DNA from: Sinorhizobium glycinis
Lineage (GTDB): Bacteria; Pseudomonadota; Alphaproteobacteria; Rhizobiales; Rhizobiaceae
Direction: 5' to 3'
Assembly: GCF_001651865.1 (NCBI RefSeq)
Contig: NZ_LPUX01000053.1
Location: 992,001 to 1,056,000 of the forward strand
Length of the DNA stretch: 64,000 nucleotides
The position numbers and the translations under genes are program-made. Below the pieces are notes generated by a model. It worked only from the letters and a program-made list of their open reading frames with translations, ran no database searches and was not told where the DNA came from. Positions within the stretch are counted from its first letter, which is position 1; each line of letters begins with the position of its first letter. Below, in pieces: positions 37,314-46,200 of the stretch.

Positions 37314-39182
37314 TTGAGCCTGACGCCATGGCCGCATCGCCGCATCAGCCCGCTTGCCGGCGGGATCATTGCGAGTCTGGCCGCGGCGCTCATTCTCTAC
37401 CTCCATGCCGGGACGGTGTTGCGCACGCCGCGCGAGCTGTTCTTCGACAATCTCACCCAGTGGGTCCCTTCGCCGCGCTCGACGGACATCGTTGTGGTCG
37501 ACATCGATCGGAGGGCCTACGAGGCTAGATCCGAAAATTGGGACAGGGCCGCGACGGCCGAGCTGATATCGCGGCTTGCAGCCGCCGGCCCGAAGGCGAT
37601 CGCCGTCGACTTCGTCTTCAGTTCCGACTGCGATCCGGCCGCGCCGGCAAACGCCGCGCTCGCTTCGGCGATCGGTGAAGCGCCGGTCGTGCTGGGCTTT
37701 CTGGCGGCCGAACGCGCCCTGGAGCGGCCGCGCCCCGTTCCGCCACTGGCGTTGCGCCGTCAGCTTGCAGTCCCCGCGCAATGGTTCCTCGAGGGCGCGG
37801 AGACTGCCTGCCCGATCTTCATGGAGCGCTCGAAGGCGGCAACGGCCGCCTTCCTCGTCGGTGACGAGGATGCGCGCGTCCGGCGTGCCCAGGCCTTTGC
37901 CATTATCGGCAACGACGCCTTTCCGGCGCTGGGCATCGAAGCGGGCCGGCTCGGCGCGGCAAGCAGCACGGCGGTGCTCGGCGGAGAACCCGCCTGGCTG
38001 AGGCTCGACCACGCCATCATTCCCCTCGACGCGGATGGCAACCTTCGTTTCGTGGCGAGTTCGCAGGCGGAAATCGCCGACCGGACGGTTTCGGCTGCCG
38101 ACGTCATCGCAGGCAGCATCGACCGGAGCCGGCTCGCTGGCAAGCTCATCTTTCTCGGCAGCAGCATGCCGAGCCTCGGCGGCCTGAGGCCGACCGCCTC
38201 CATGCCGCTCGAGCCCTCGGTGCAGATCCATGCCGACATAGCCAATGCGGTCGTGACGGGATTCGTGCCCTATCGCCATGGCGGTCTGCCCCCGATCGAG
38301 GCGCTGTTCAGTGTCGCCGCGGGCGTGGTTGCCGCCTATGGCGCAACGAAACTCCGCCCCTCGCTGACACTGACGTCCGGCGCCGCGGCCGTGCTTGCCG
38401 TCAGTGCCTTGGCCGGCGCCATCTATGCCACGACCGGCTGGCTCTTCGACGCCGTCGGCATCTCGGTCGCGCTGGTGGCGGTCCTCATCGTGACGAGCGC
38501 CCTGCAGCTTGCTCGGGTGCGCCGTGCCGAAGCGATCGCCCGCCAGAAATTCTCCCAATATCTGCCGCAGTCGGTGGTGGCACGCTACATCGACGATCCG
38601 GACCGCGGCCGTGCGACGGGCGAAGAGCGGCCCGTGACGGCCCTCTTCACCGACATCGAAGGCTTCTCGACGCTTTCCCAAAAGCTCGGGCCTCGCGACC
38701 TCGTGGCCTTGCTCGACATCTATTTCGCGGAGGTGAACGCGCTCGTTGCCCGCCATGGCGGCATGGTAGACAAGGTGGTCGGTGATGCGGTCCATTGCCT
38801 TTTCAACGCGCCGGAGGATCTCGCCGACCATGTCGACAAGGCCATCCGATGCGCGATGGCCATCCATGCCTTGACCGAAGAAATGCGACGGCGACCGCAA
38901 TTTGCCAAGCATGATTTCGGAAGGACCCGGATCGGCATCGAGACCGGACCGGCGGTCCTTGGAGAGGTCGGCGCCGGCGGCAAGCTCGATTACACCGCCC
39001 ATGGCGACGCCGTGAGCCTCGCCGCGCGTCTCCAGGAGGCGAACAAGTTCCTCGGCACGGCAATCTGCATCGGCCCGGCGGCCGCCGCTGAGTGCAGGGT
39101 TGCGCTTCGCCCGCTCGGCAAGCATGAGATCCGCAGCTTCGGATCGATGGAGCTCTTCACCGTCGCCGACGACGCCATTTAG
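37314..39182 (+). CDS. cyaD1: CyaD1-type receptor adenylate cyclase (CHASE2 and class III cyclase)
   Basis: Membrane receptor cyclase of 622 residues. A helix at about 15-35 leads into a periplasmic CHASE2 sensor domain (PRSTDIVVVDIDRRAYEA near 55, AIAVDFVFSSD near 95, LIFLGSSMPSLGG near 275), then three membrane helices near 320-400, and a class III cyclase domain near 430-600 with metal site FTDIEGFSTLS, DKVVGDAVHCLFNAP and the C-terminal TAHGDAVSLAARLQEAN. TTG start, 5 bases after clr, with GGAGG upstream. In S. meliloti such cyclases respond to a plant-derived signal in nodules. Confidence 0.9.
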   Translation: MSLTPWPHRRISPLAGGIIASLAAALILYLHAGTVLRTPRELFFDNLTQWVPSPRSTDIVVVDIDRRAYEARSENWDRAATAELISRLAAAGPKAIAVDFVFSSDCDPAAPANAALASAIGEAPVVLGFLAAERALERPRPVPPLALRRQLAVPAQWFLEGAETACPIFMERSKAATAAFLVGDEDARVRRAQAFAIIGNDAFPALGIEAGRLGAASSTAVLGGEPAWLRLDHAIIPLDADGNLRFVASSQAEIADRTVSAADVIAGSIDRSRLAGKLIFLGSSMPSLGGLRPTASMPLEPSVQIHADIANAVVTGFVPYRHGGLPPIEALFSVAAGVVAAYGATKLRPSLTLTSGAAAVLAVSALAGAIYATTGWLFDAVGISVALVAVLIVTSALQLARVRRAEAIARQKFSQYLPQSVVARYIDDPDRGRATGEERPVTALFTDIEGFSTLSQKLGPRDLVALLDIYFAEVNALVARHGGMVDKVVGDAVHCLFNAPEDLADHVDKAIRCAMAIHALTEEMRRRPQFAKHDFGRTRIGIETGPAVLGEVGAGGKLDYTAHGDAVSLAARLQEANKFLGTAICIGPAAAAECRVALRPLGKHEIRSFGSMELFTVADDAI

Positions 39183-39191
39183 AAAGCATCG

Positions 39192-39812
39192 TTACCCTGG
39201 TCCGACGCTCGCATAGGCTTCCCGGATCCGTGCCTGTCCCCAGTTGGTCGGCTCGCTCGGCGCCGCACCGGGGCGGCCGATATCCACGCCCTGCCCGGCG
39301 GAAAGCATCCGTGTGACGCCGCCGCCTTCGACGCTGACGGCACCGTGCTCGACGAAGACGGCGAAGGCAGCAGCCCGGCTGGGCCCGCAGAAAAACTTCG
39401 TGCCGCGAACGCCGATCATGCCGAATGCCGTGCGGACCACGACGTCCACCTTCGGCAGTCCTTGCGGCCGGTCGAAGACCATCCGGCCGAGGCCGAGCTC
39501 CAGCGTGCCTCCCTCGCCGGCGATGAAGCTGTCGATCAGCAGTTCCGTCTCAGGCCCAAGCAGGATGCGCGTTTCGCTGAGGGCGAGATCGGCAAAACTG
39601 TTGGTGCTCGTCTTGACATAGTCCCGGTCGAGAACGGCGCCGCCTGCGGCAAGCCGCTCCTCCGCATCACCCTGCCGACGGCGAACATTGCCGCGTATCG
39701 TCTCCGCCTTGCCCACGACTGTGCCGCTCGCGGCCGCGGCCTTTCGGCCGCCGATGACCGCCATGATCAGGCCGCCGAGCACCATCCTTCTTCTCATGCG
39801 CAGCTGCGGCAT
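39192..39812 (-). CDS. FecR-domain exported protein
   Basis: A 206-residue protein with an N-terminal signal of Tat-like look (RRRMVLGG, then a hydrophobic stretch and AAAASG) and a FecR domain near 45-150, including SFADLALSETRILLGPETELLID and VVVRTAFGMIGVRGTKFFCGP. FecR domains are periplasmic and often form part of sensing or scaffold systems. GGGGAG is 5 bases before the ATG at 39812; the longer frame to 39914 has no signal peptide. Convergent with cyaD1 and divergent from the Sel1 protein, with the Clr box in between. Precise role unknown. Confidence 0.85.
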   Translation of the reverse strand: MPQLRMRRRMVLGGLIMAVIGGRKAAAASGTVVGKAETIRGNVRRRQGDAEERLAAGGAVLDRDYVKTSTNSFADLALSETRILLGPETELLIDSFIAGEGGTLELGLGRMVFDRPQGLPKVDVVVRTAFGMIGVRGTKFFCGPSRAAAFAVFVEHGAVSVEGGGVTRMLSAGQGVDIGRPGAAPSEPTNWGQARIREAYASVGPG

Positions 39813-39933
39813 CGGCTTCTCCCCGCTGCGATTGCAGCGCTCCCCTGTTCGAGCCTTCGTTCGAGGATAGACCGACGCTTCGAAGATGCAAGACGCCCGT
39901 CCCGCCGAGTTCACCGGCGCTCCGGATGCTCGC

Positions 39934-39949
39934 TGTTTCGCTTGGAACA
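39934..39949. promoter_or_regulatory. Clr-cAMP box
   Basis: TGTTTCGCTTGGAACA fits, without a mismatch, the S. meliloti Clr consensus as I remember it (HGTYHC-N4-GRWACA). It lies between the divergent FecR-domain gene (start 122 bases away) and the Sel1-type gene (start 126 bases away). In S. meliloti the orthologue of the latter, next to clr and cyaD1, is a known Clr target. Confidence 0.75.
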
Positions 39950-40075
39950 GGCACCGCCTCCCGGCAGTTCTAGGATAGTGGCCTGACTACAGCGCCGCGC
40001 GTCCCATCAGACGCGCAAAGGTCGCACTTTGCATTGCGCATGTCGATTGAAGGAGAAATGCATAGGGAGAGCACC

Positions 40076-40633
40076 ATGGACACCCGTATCAAATCGCCCA
40101 TGCGCGTCGCAAGCGCGCCTCTCATTGCAACGGCGATGCTCCTATCCTTCGCCGCGCCTCCCGCGGCACGCGCCGCCGATCTCACCCCCGCCGAGCAGTG
40201 CGACCGGGAAGCCGGCAGCGAACTCGATCTCGAACGCAACAAGGCCTTTCCACCTGTCGCCAGCGAAGATATCCGCATCGGCGTGGCGCTGTCGGCCTGC
40301 CGCGAGGCCTATAACCAGAATGGTGGCGCGCGGACGCAGTTCCAGCTCGCCCGCGTTCTCGACCGGGCCGGCGAGAAGCTGAAGTCGCTTCGCATTCTCG
40401 GCGAAGCCGCGCAAAACGGCCACGCGCTGGCGATGGCGATGTACGGCACCCGACTGGTTGAGCGAGGCGAGGCGGAAGCGGCCTTCGATCTTTACCGGCG
40501 CGCTGCGGCCGCCGGCAATGCCGTCGCCGCCCATAATCTCGCTGCCGCCTATCGGGACGGCGTCGGTACGGACGTCGACGGACGGCTTGCCGCCCTGTGG
40601 TTCGAACGGGCGACGACGGACCAAGTCCGGTGA
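40076..40633 (+). CDS. Exported Sel1-repeat protein, probable Clr target
   Basis: A 185-residue protein with a Sec signal peptide (basic start MDTRIKSPMR, hydrophobic LIATAMLLSFAAPPAARA, cleavage near 32-34). The remainder is helical, with Sel1/TPR-like repeats in the last 90 residues, such as GNAVAAHNLAAAYRDGVGTDVDGRLAALWFERA. It holds Cys at 40 and 73 that could form a disulphide in the periplasm. ATG at 40076 has GGGAG 6 bases upstream. Position and Clr box match the smc02178 gene of S. meliloti, used as the reporter of cAMP-Clr signalling in nodules; molecular role unknown. Confidence 0.85.
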   Translation: MDTRIKSPMRVASAPLIATAMLLSFAAPPAARAADLTPAEQCDREAGSELDLERNKAFPPVASEDIRIGVALSACREAYNQNGGARTQFQLARVLDRAGEKLKSLRILGEAAQNGHALAMAMYGTRLVERGEAEAAFDLYRRAAAAGNAVAAHNLAAAYRDGVGTDVDGRLAALWFERATTDQVR

Positions 40634-40686
40634 CGAAGACTGAAAGGCTCTAACGCGCCACCAACCGAAGCCGGCGCATCCCTGCC

Positions 40687-41721
40687 CTACCGGATCTCGC
40701 CCGCCTGCGGCCCCCAGGTATCGGTCAGCGCAAAGCCGTCGGCGAGCGGATCGAAGGGGTCGAGCGCCACCTGATGCAGCCCGAAGGTCCAGCCTCGGCC
40801 CGAAATCGTCGGAATGATCGCCTCACGCCCGGCGACCATCGTCACGGATTCGAGGCCCACTTCGAATTCCGAGCCGATGATCGAGCGGGATTTCAGGACG
40901 TCGCCCGGCTTGACCTTGCCGCGCGCATGGAGCGTGGCGAGATTGGCCGAGCTACCGGTGCCGCAGGGCGAACGGTCGACGCGGCCCGGCCACATGGTGG
41001 TGCAGGTCCTGACGGTTCCGTCCGCCTCCGTATCGCGAAACATCACATAGGCAACGCCGCTGATCTCGGGGATTTCCGGATGAACGACCGGCAGCGTGCG
41101 GTTGACGAGGTCCTTCAGCGCCATGCCCGCCTCGACGATCCGGCGCGCATTCGCCTTTTCGATCGTCGTACCGGTCTGGGTGACATCCACCAGGGCATAG
41201 AACACGCCGCCGAAGCAGAGATCGAGCTTGATGCGGCCCCATTCGGGCGTGTCCAACTCGACATCCAGCTCCTGGACGAAGGACGGAACCATGGTGAGCT
41301 TCACCCGCTCGCAGCGGCCGTCGCGGCAGGTGGCCGTCGCCTTCACGAGACCTGCGGCCGTATCGAGCATCACCACGGTTTCCGGCTCCTTCATCTCGAT
41401 CATGCCGGATTCGAGCAGCGCCGTCGTCACGCAGATCGAATTGGAGCCGGACATGGCATGGGCCTGGTCGGCCTGCAGGATGATGAAGCCGGCGTCCGCC
41501 TCCGGCCGCTTCGGGGGAAGCAGCAGATTGACCGAGCCGATCGATCCGGAGCGCGGCTCGAGGCAGAGGAACCGCCGCAGGCTGTCATCCACCGTGTTGA
41601 TGTGGTTCAGCTGCTCGGCGATCGAGTTGCCCGGGATTTTCGGCACGCCGCCGATCGCCACCTTGCCGATCTCGCCCTCGCAGTGAACGTCCAGCAACTG
41701 GATCGTGCGCTTCCATCTCAT
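40687..41721 (-). CDS. Proline racemase family enzyme, likely trans-3-hydroxy-L-proline dehydratase
   Basis: A 344-residue proline racemase-fold protein. The first catalytic position, a Cys in racemases and 4-hydroxyproline epimerases, is Ser91 here (AMSGSNSIC). The second is retained as Cys253 in DRSPCGTGSSAN. Replacement of the first Cys by Ser or Thr is characteristic of trans-3-hydroxy-L-proline dehydratases, which use one base for dehydration. The start at 41721 matches family length; the frame runs to 41982. Its location near spdA and putA fits amino acid use, but it is not clearly in an operon with either. Confidence 0.85.
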   Translation of the reverse strand: MRWKRTIQLLDVHCEGEIGKVAIGGVPKIPGNSIAEQLNHINTVDDSLRRFLCLEPRSGSIGSVNLLLPPKRPEADAGFIILQADQAHAMSGSNSICVTTALLESGMIEMKEPETVVMLDTAAGLVKATATCRDGRCERVKLTMVPSFVQELDVELDTPEWGRIKLDLCFGGVFYALVDVTQTGTTIEKANARRIVEAGMALKDLVNRTLPVVHPEIPEISGVAYVMFRDTEADGTVRTCTTMWPGRVDRSPCGTGSSANLATLHARGKVKPGDVLKSRSIIGSEFEVGLESVTMVAGREAIIPTISGRGWTFGLHQVALDPFDPLADGFALTDTWGPQAGEIR

Positions 41722-41923
41722 GACCGTGTCTCCGGATATGACGAGGCGAGCTGATATATCAGAACCCCGAGCTGATCCATAGCGCGTTCGTGATCGACCC
41801 GCAAGGGATCGCCCGCTGGCTCCTTGCACAGCAGCGTCACCATGACCCGCCCAAAGATGCCGCTTGACCGCGGAACGCAAGGGGAGGAGCGTGCCGTCAG
41901 GTGCACTATCGCGACACGCCCCC

Positions 41924-42730
41924 ATGACAAAGCTCATCATTTTTACCGACCTGCATATGGTTCCCGAAGGCACGACGATCATCGGGATCGACCCCTACCG
42001 GCGGCTCGCCAACGGGATTGCCCATATCAACCGCTACCATGCCGATGCGGAGCGGGTGATTTTTGCAGGCGACCTGACGCACCAGGCGGACCGCGTCTCC
42101 TACGAACGGTTGAAGGATCTGCTTTCCGGACTGGTTCCGCCTGCGGCCATCATGCTCGGCAATCACGACCGGCGCGAGGTTTTCCTGGAGGTGTTCCCGG
42201 AGGCCGCGAGGGACGAGAACGGCTTCGTGCAGCAGGTGATCGATTTTGCCGATTGCCGTGCCGTGTTGCTCGACACGCTGTTTGCGCCCCCCTACGACTA
42301 TCCGATGAGCCATGCCGGCCATCTGTGCGAAAAACGTCTTGCCTGGCTCGACAGGCAGCTCGGCAGCGCCGGCGACCAGCCGGTTCTCGTGTTCATGCAC
42401 CACCCGCCGCATGCCAGCGGATTTGCGGGCATCGACATGATCCGCCTCATCAACGAGGAGCAATTCTACGGGCTCGTGAAACGGCACGGCAACGTGCGCC
42501 ACATCTTCGCCGGCCATGTGCATCGCACCATCAGCGGCTCCAGCCGCGGCATTCCCTTCTCGATCTTCAAGAGCCCGGTCCACCAGCAACCGATGCCCTT
42601 CGACATAACGGATGCCTCGCTTTCCGTCGACGAGCCGGCAGCCTACGGCATCGCGGTGGTCACCGCCGACGGCGTACTGGTGCATACCGAGGATTACGAG
42701 ATCGCGAGGCGCGACGCGGCAGAGGCGTGA
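41924..42730 (+). CDS. spdA: Cyclic-nucleotide phosphodiesterase SpdA (class III)
   Basis: Metallophosphoesterase of 268 residues with all five metal motifs: FTDLH at 7-11, GDLTH near 49-53, GNHDR near 83-87, the HHPPH near 158-162, and GHVHR near 200-204. Class III cNMP phosphodiesterases break down cAMP or 2',3'-cAMP. In S. meliloti the SpdA encoded near clr/cyaD1 was shown to prefer 2',3'-cyclic nucleotides. Start at 41924 chosen by the motif position; upstream frame lacks support. Divergent from the racemase-family gene. Confidence 0.88.
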   Translation: MTKLIIFTDLHMVPEGTTIIGIDPYRRLANGIAHINRYHADAERVIFAGDLTHQADRVSYERLKDLLSGLVPPAAIMLGNHDRREVFLEVFPEAARDENGFVQQVIDFADCRAVLLDTLFAPPYDYPMSHAGHLCEKRLAWLDRQLGSAGDQPVLVFMHHPPHASGFAGIDMIRLINEEQFYGLVKRHGNVRHIFAGHVHRTISGSSRGIPFSIFKSPVHQQPMPFDITDASLSVDEPAAYGIAVVTADGVLVHTEDYEIARRDAAEA

Positions 42731-42786
42731 GACGCGCCTGAACCTTGACCATTTCGACGCTTTCGGCTTCGTGGTAGGCTGCCGCC

Positions 42787-43101
42787 ATGACCCTCTCCCT
42801 TTCCCTGAGCTACGATTTCGATTGTCAAAGCTGTGGCGCCTGTTGCGCCTATTCGGCCGAGTGGCCGCGTTTCTCCCTGGAGACGGAAGAGGAGCTCGAG
42901 CGAATACCGGCGGACCATGTCGCCCCCGACCTTGGCGGCATGCGCTGCGAGAACGACCGCTGCACGGCGCTCGAGGGCACGCTCGGAAAATTCGTCGCCT
43001 GCAAGGTCTATGCCGTCAGACCGATCGTCTGCCGGACCTGCATGCCCGGAGACGACGAATGCCTGATGGCCCGCCAACGCCTGTTCGGCGCCGCGGCTTG
43101 A
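42787..43101 (+). CDS. YkgJ-type cysteine cluster protein
   Basis: A 104-residue protein of the YkgJ/UPF0153 family, a putative Zn/Fe-S chelating domain. It has nine cysteines spaced as FDCQSCGACCAYS at 12-24, MRCENDRCTAL near 52-62, and ACKVYAVRPIVCRTCMPGDDEC near 71-92. Function is not known for the family. It lies 56 bases after spdA on the same strand and 187 bases before putA. Confidence 0.88.
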   Translation: MTLSLSLSYDFDCQSCGACCAYSAEWPRFSLETEEELERIPADHVAPDLGGMRCENDRCTALEGTLGKFVACKVYAVRPIVCRTCMPGDDECLMARQRLFGAAA

Positions 43102-43288
43102 ATGATGGAACATGCGGATCATGATCCTGTGAACCGTATGTTTCTCTCGGTTTGGCAGCATGTATAGAGAAACATCCTGCGACGCAGGCAATTTGCCGGA
43201 TGGATGTTCGGCGCCATGAAGCGTATTTTCGGCCACGAATTTCAGGGCGCCAAGGTGCCTTGCTACCCCGCGTGGAGGACCGCGTTCG

Positions 43289-46200
43289 ATGAGACAGACC
43301 CAGCTTCAAAAGCCAACCATCACGGCCGACGCCGCCCCCGCGCCGTTTGCCGACTTTGCGGCGCCGATCCGGCCCCAGAGCACGCTGCGCCAGGCGATCA
43401 CGGCCGCCTATCGCCTGCCTGAGACGGAATGCCTGCCGCCGCTCGTCGAAGCCGCGACGCTGCCCAGGGAAATACGAGACTCGGCCGAAAGGACCGCCCG
43501 CAAGCTGGTCGAGGCTCTGCGCGCCAAGCACAACGGCTCGGGCGTCGAGGGGCTGGTGCAGGAATACTCGCTTTCGAGCCAGGAGGGCGTGGCGCTGATG
43601 TGCCTTGCCGAGGCGCTGCTGCGCATTCCCGACACGGCGACCCGCGATGCACTGATCCGCGACAAGATCGCCGACGGCGACTGGAAGTCGCATCTCGGCG
43701 GTGGCCGGTCGCTCTTCGTCAACGCCGCCACCTGGGGCCTTGTCGTCACCGGCAAGCTGACCTCGACCGTCAACGACCGCAGCCTCGCCGCGGCGCTGAC
43801 GCGGCTGATCTCCCGTTGCGGCGAGCCGGTGATCCGTCGCGGCGTCGACATGGCCATGCGGATGATGGGCGAGCAGTTCGTCACCGGCGAGACGATCGAC
43901 GAGGCGCTGCGCCGCTCCCGCGCGCTCGAGCAGAAGGGCTTCAGCTATTCCTACGACATGCTCGGCGAAGCGGCGACGACCGCCGCCGATGCGGAGCGCT
44001 ACTACAAGGACTACGAGAAAGCCATTCACGCGATCGGCAAGGCTTCCGCCGGCCGCGGCATCTATGAAGGCCCGGGCATCTCGATCAAGCTCTCCGCGCT
44101 CCATCCCCGCTATTCGCGCGCACAGGCATCGCGCGTGATGGGCGAACTGCTGCCGAAGGTGAAGTCGCTCGCGCTTCTCGCCAAGAAATACGATATCGGC
44201 CTCAACATCGACGCCGAAGAGGCCGACCGGCTGGAACTGTCGCTCGATCTCTTGGAGGAACTCTGCCTCGACGGCGATCTCGCCGGATGGAACGGCATGG
44301 GCTTCGTCGTGCAGGCTTATGGCAAGCGCTGCCCCTTCGTGCTCGACTTCATCATCGATCTGGCGCGGCGCGCCGGCCGGCGCATCATGGTGAGGCTCGT
44401 CAAGGGCGCTTACTGGGACGCCGAGATCAAGCGGGCGCAACTCGACGGGCTCGAGGACTTTCCGGTCTTCACCCGCAAGATCCATACCGACGTTTCGTAC
44501 ATCGCCTGCGCCCGCAAGCTGCTTTCGGCGACCGACGTCGTCTTCCCGCAATTCGCCACCCACAACGCCCAGACGCTCGCCACCATCTACCACATGGCCG
44601 GCAAGGACTTTCAGGTCGGCAGATACGAATTCCAGTGCCTGCATGGCATGGGCGAGCCGCTCTATGAAGAGGTGGTGGGACGGGAGAAACTCGGCCGGCC
44701 CTGCCGTATCTACGCGCCCGTCGGCACGCACGAGACGCTGCTTGCCTATCTCGTCCGCCGCCTGCTCGAGAATGGTGCCAACTCCTCCTTCGTGCATCGC
44801 ATTGCCGATCCGGGCGTTTCGATCGACGAGCTTGTCGCCGATCCGGTTGGGATCGTCCACGCCATGCCGGTCGTCGGCGCGAAGCACGAGAAAATAGCGC
44901 TGCCGACGGAGCTCTTCGGCGGTGCGCGCACGAATTCCGCCGGCCTCGACATATCCAATGAAGCGACGCTCGCCTCCCTGACCGAGACGCTCAAGGCGAG
45001 CGCCACGATCGCCTGGACGGCGGTACCGCAACTCGCAACCGGCGCGGCGGACGGCGAAACGCGCCCCGTCGTGAACCCGGGTGATCATCGCGACCGGGTC
45101 GGCTCGGTCACCGAGACTTCTGAGGAGGATGCAAGACGGGCCGCTCGCCTCGCGGCCGATGCGGCATCGGGCTGGGCTGCCATTTCCCCGGCCGAACGAG
45201 CCGCCTGCCTCGATCGGGCCGCCGACCTCATGCAGGCGCGCATGCCGACGCTTCTCGGGCTGATCATCCGCGAGGCGGGCAAGTCGTTGCTGAACGCCAT
45301 TGCCGAGGTGCGCGAGGCGATCGATTTCCTGCGCTATTACGCCGAGCAGACGCGCCGCACCCTCGGCCCGGGCCATAAGGCCCTCGGACCCGTCGTCTGC
45401 ATCAGCCCGTGGAACTTCCCGCTGGCAATCTTCACCGGCCAGATCGCCGCAGCCCTCGTGGCCGGCAACCCGGTGCTTGCCAAGCCGGCGGAAGAAACGC
45501 CGCTGATCGCCGCCGAGGGCGTGCGCATCCTGCACGAGGCCGGCGTGCCGGCAAGCGCGCTGCAGCTTCTTCCGGGCGACGGCCGCGTCGGCGCCGCACT
45601 GGTCGCAGCGCCGGAGACGGCGGGCGTGATGTTCACCGGCTCGACGGAGGTGGCGCGGCTCATCCAGGCGCAGCTCGCCGGTCGGCTCTCGCCCGCCGGG
45701 CGGCCGATCCCGCTCATTGCCGAAACCGGCGGCCAGAACGCGATGATCGTCGATTCATCGGCGCTCGCCGAACAGGTCGTCGGCGACGTGATCGCCTCGG
45801 CCTTCGACAGCGCCGGCCAGCGCTGCTCGGCACTGCGCGTGCTCTGCCTGCAGGAGGATATCGCCGACCGTACGCTCACCATGCTGAAGGGCGCGCTCCA
45901 CGAATTGAACATCGGCCGCACCGATCGTCTTTCCGTGGATGTCGGCCCGGTCATCACCGCCGAGGCCAAGGACACGATCGAGAAGCACATCCAGCGGATG
46001 CGCGGGCTTGGCCGGAAGGTGGAGCAGATCGGCCTCACCGCCGAGACGGAAAAGGGCACTTTCGTGCCGCCGACGATCATCGAGCTTGAGACGCTTTCCG
46101 ATCTGAAGCGCGAGGTCTTCGGGCCGGTGCTGCACGTCATCCGCTACCGCCGCGACGCTCTCGACCGGCTGATCGACGACATCAACGCCACCGGCTACGG

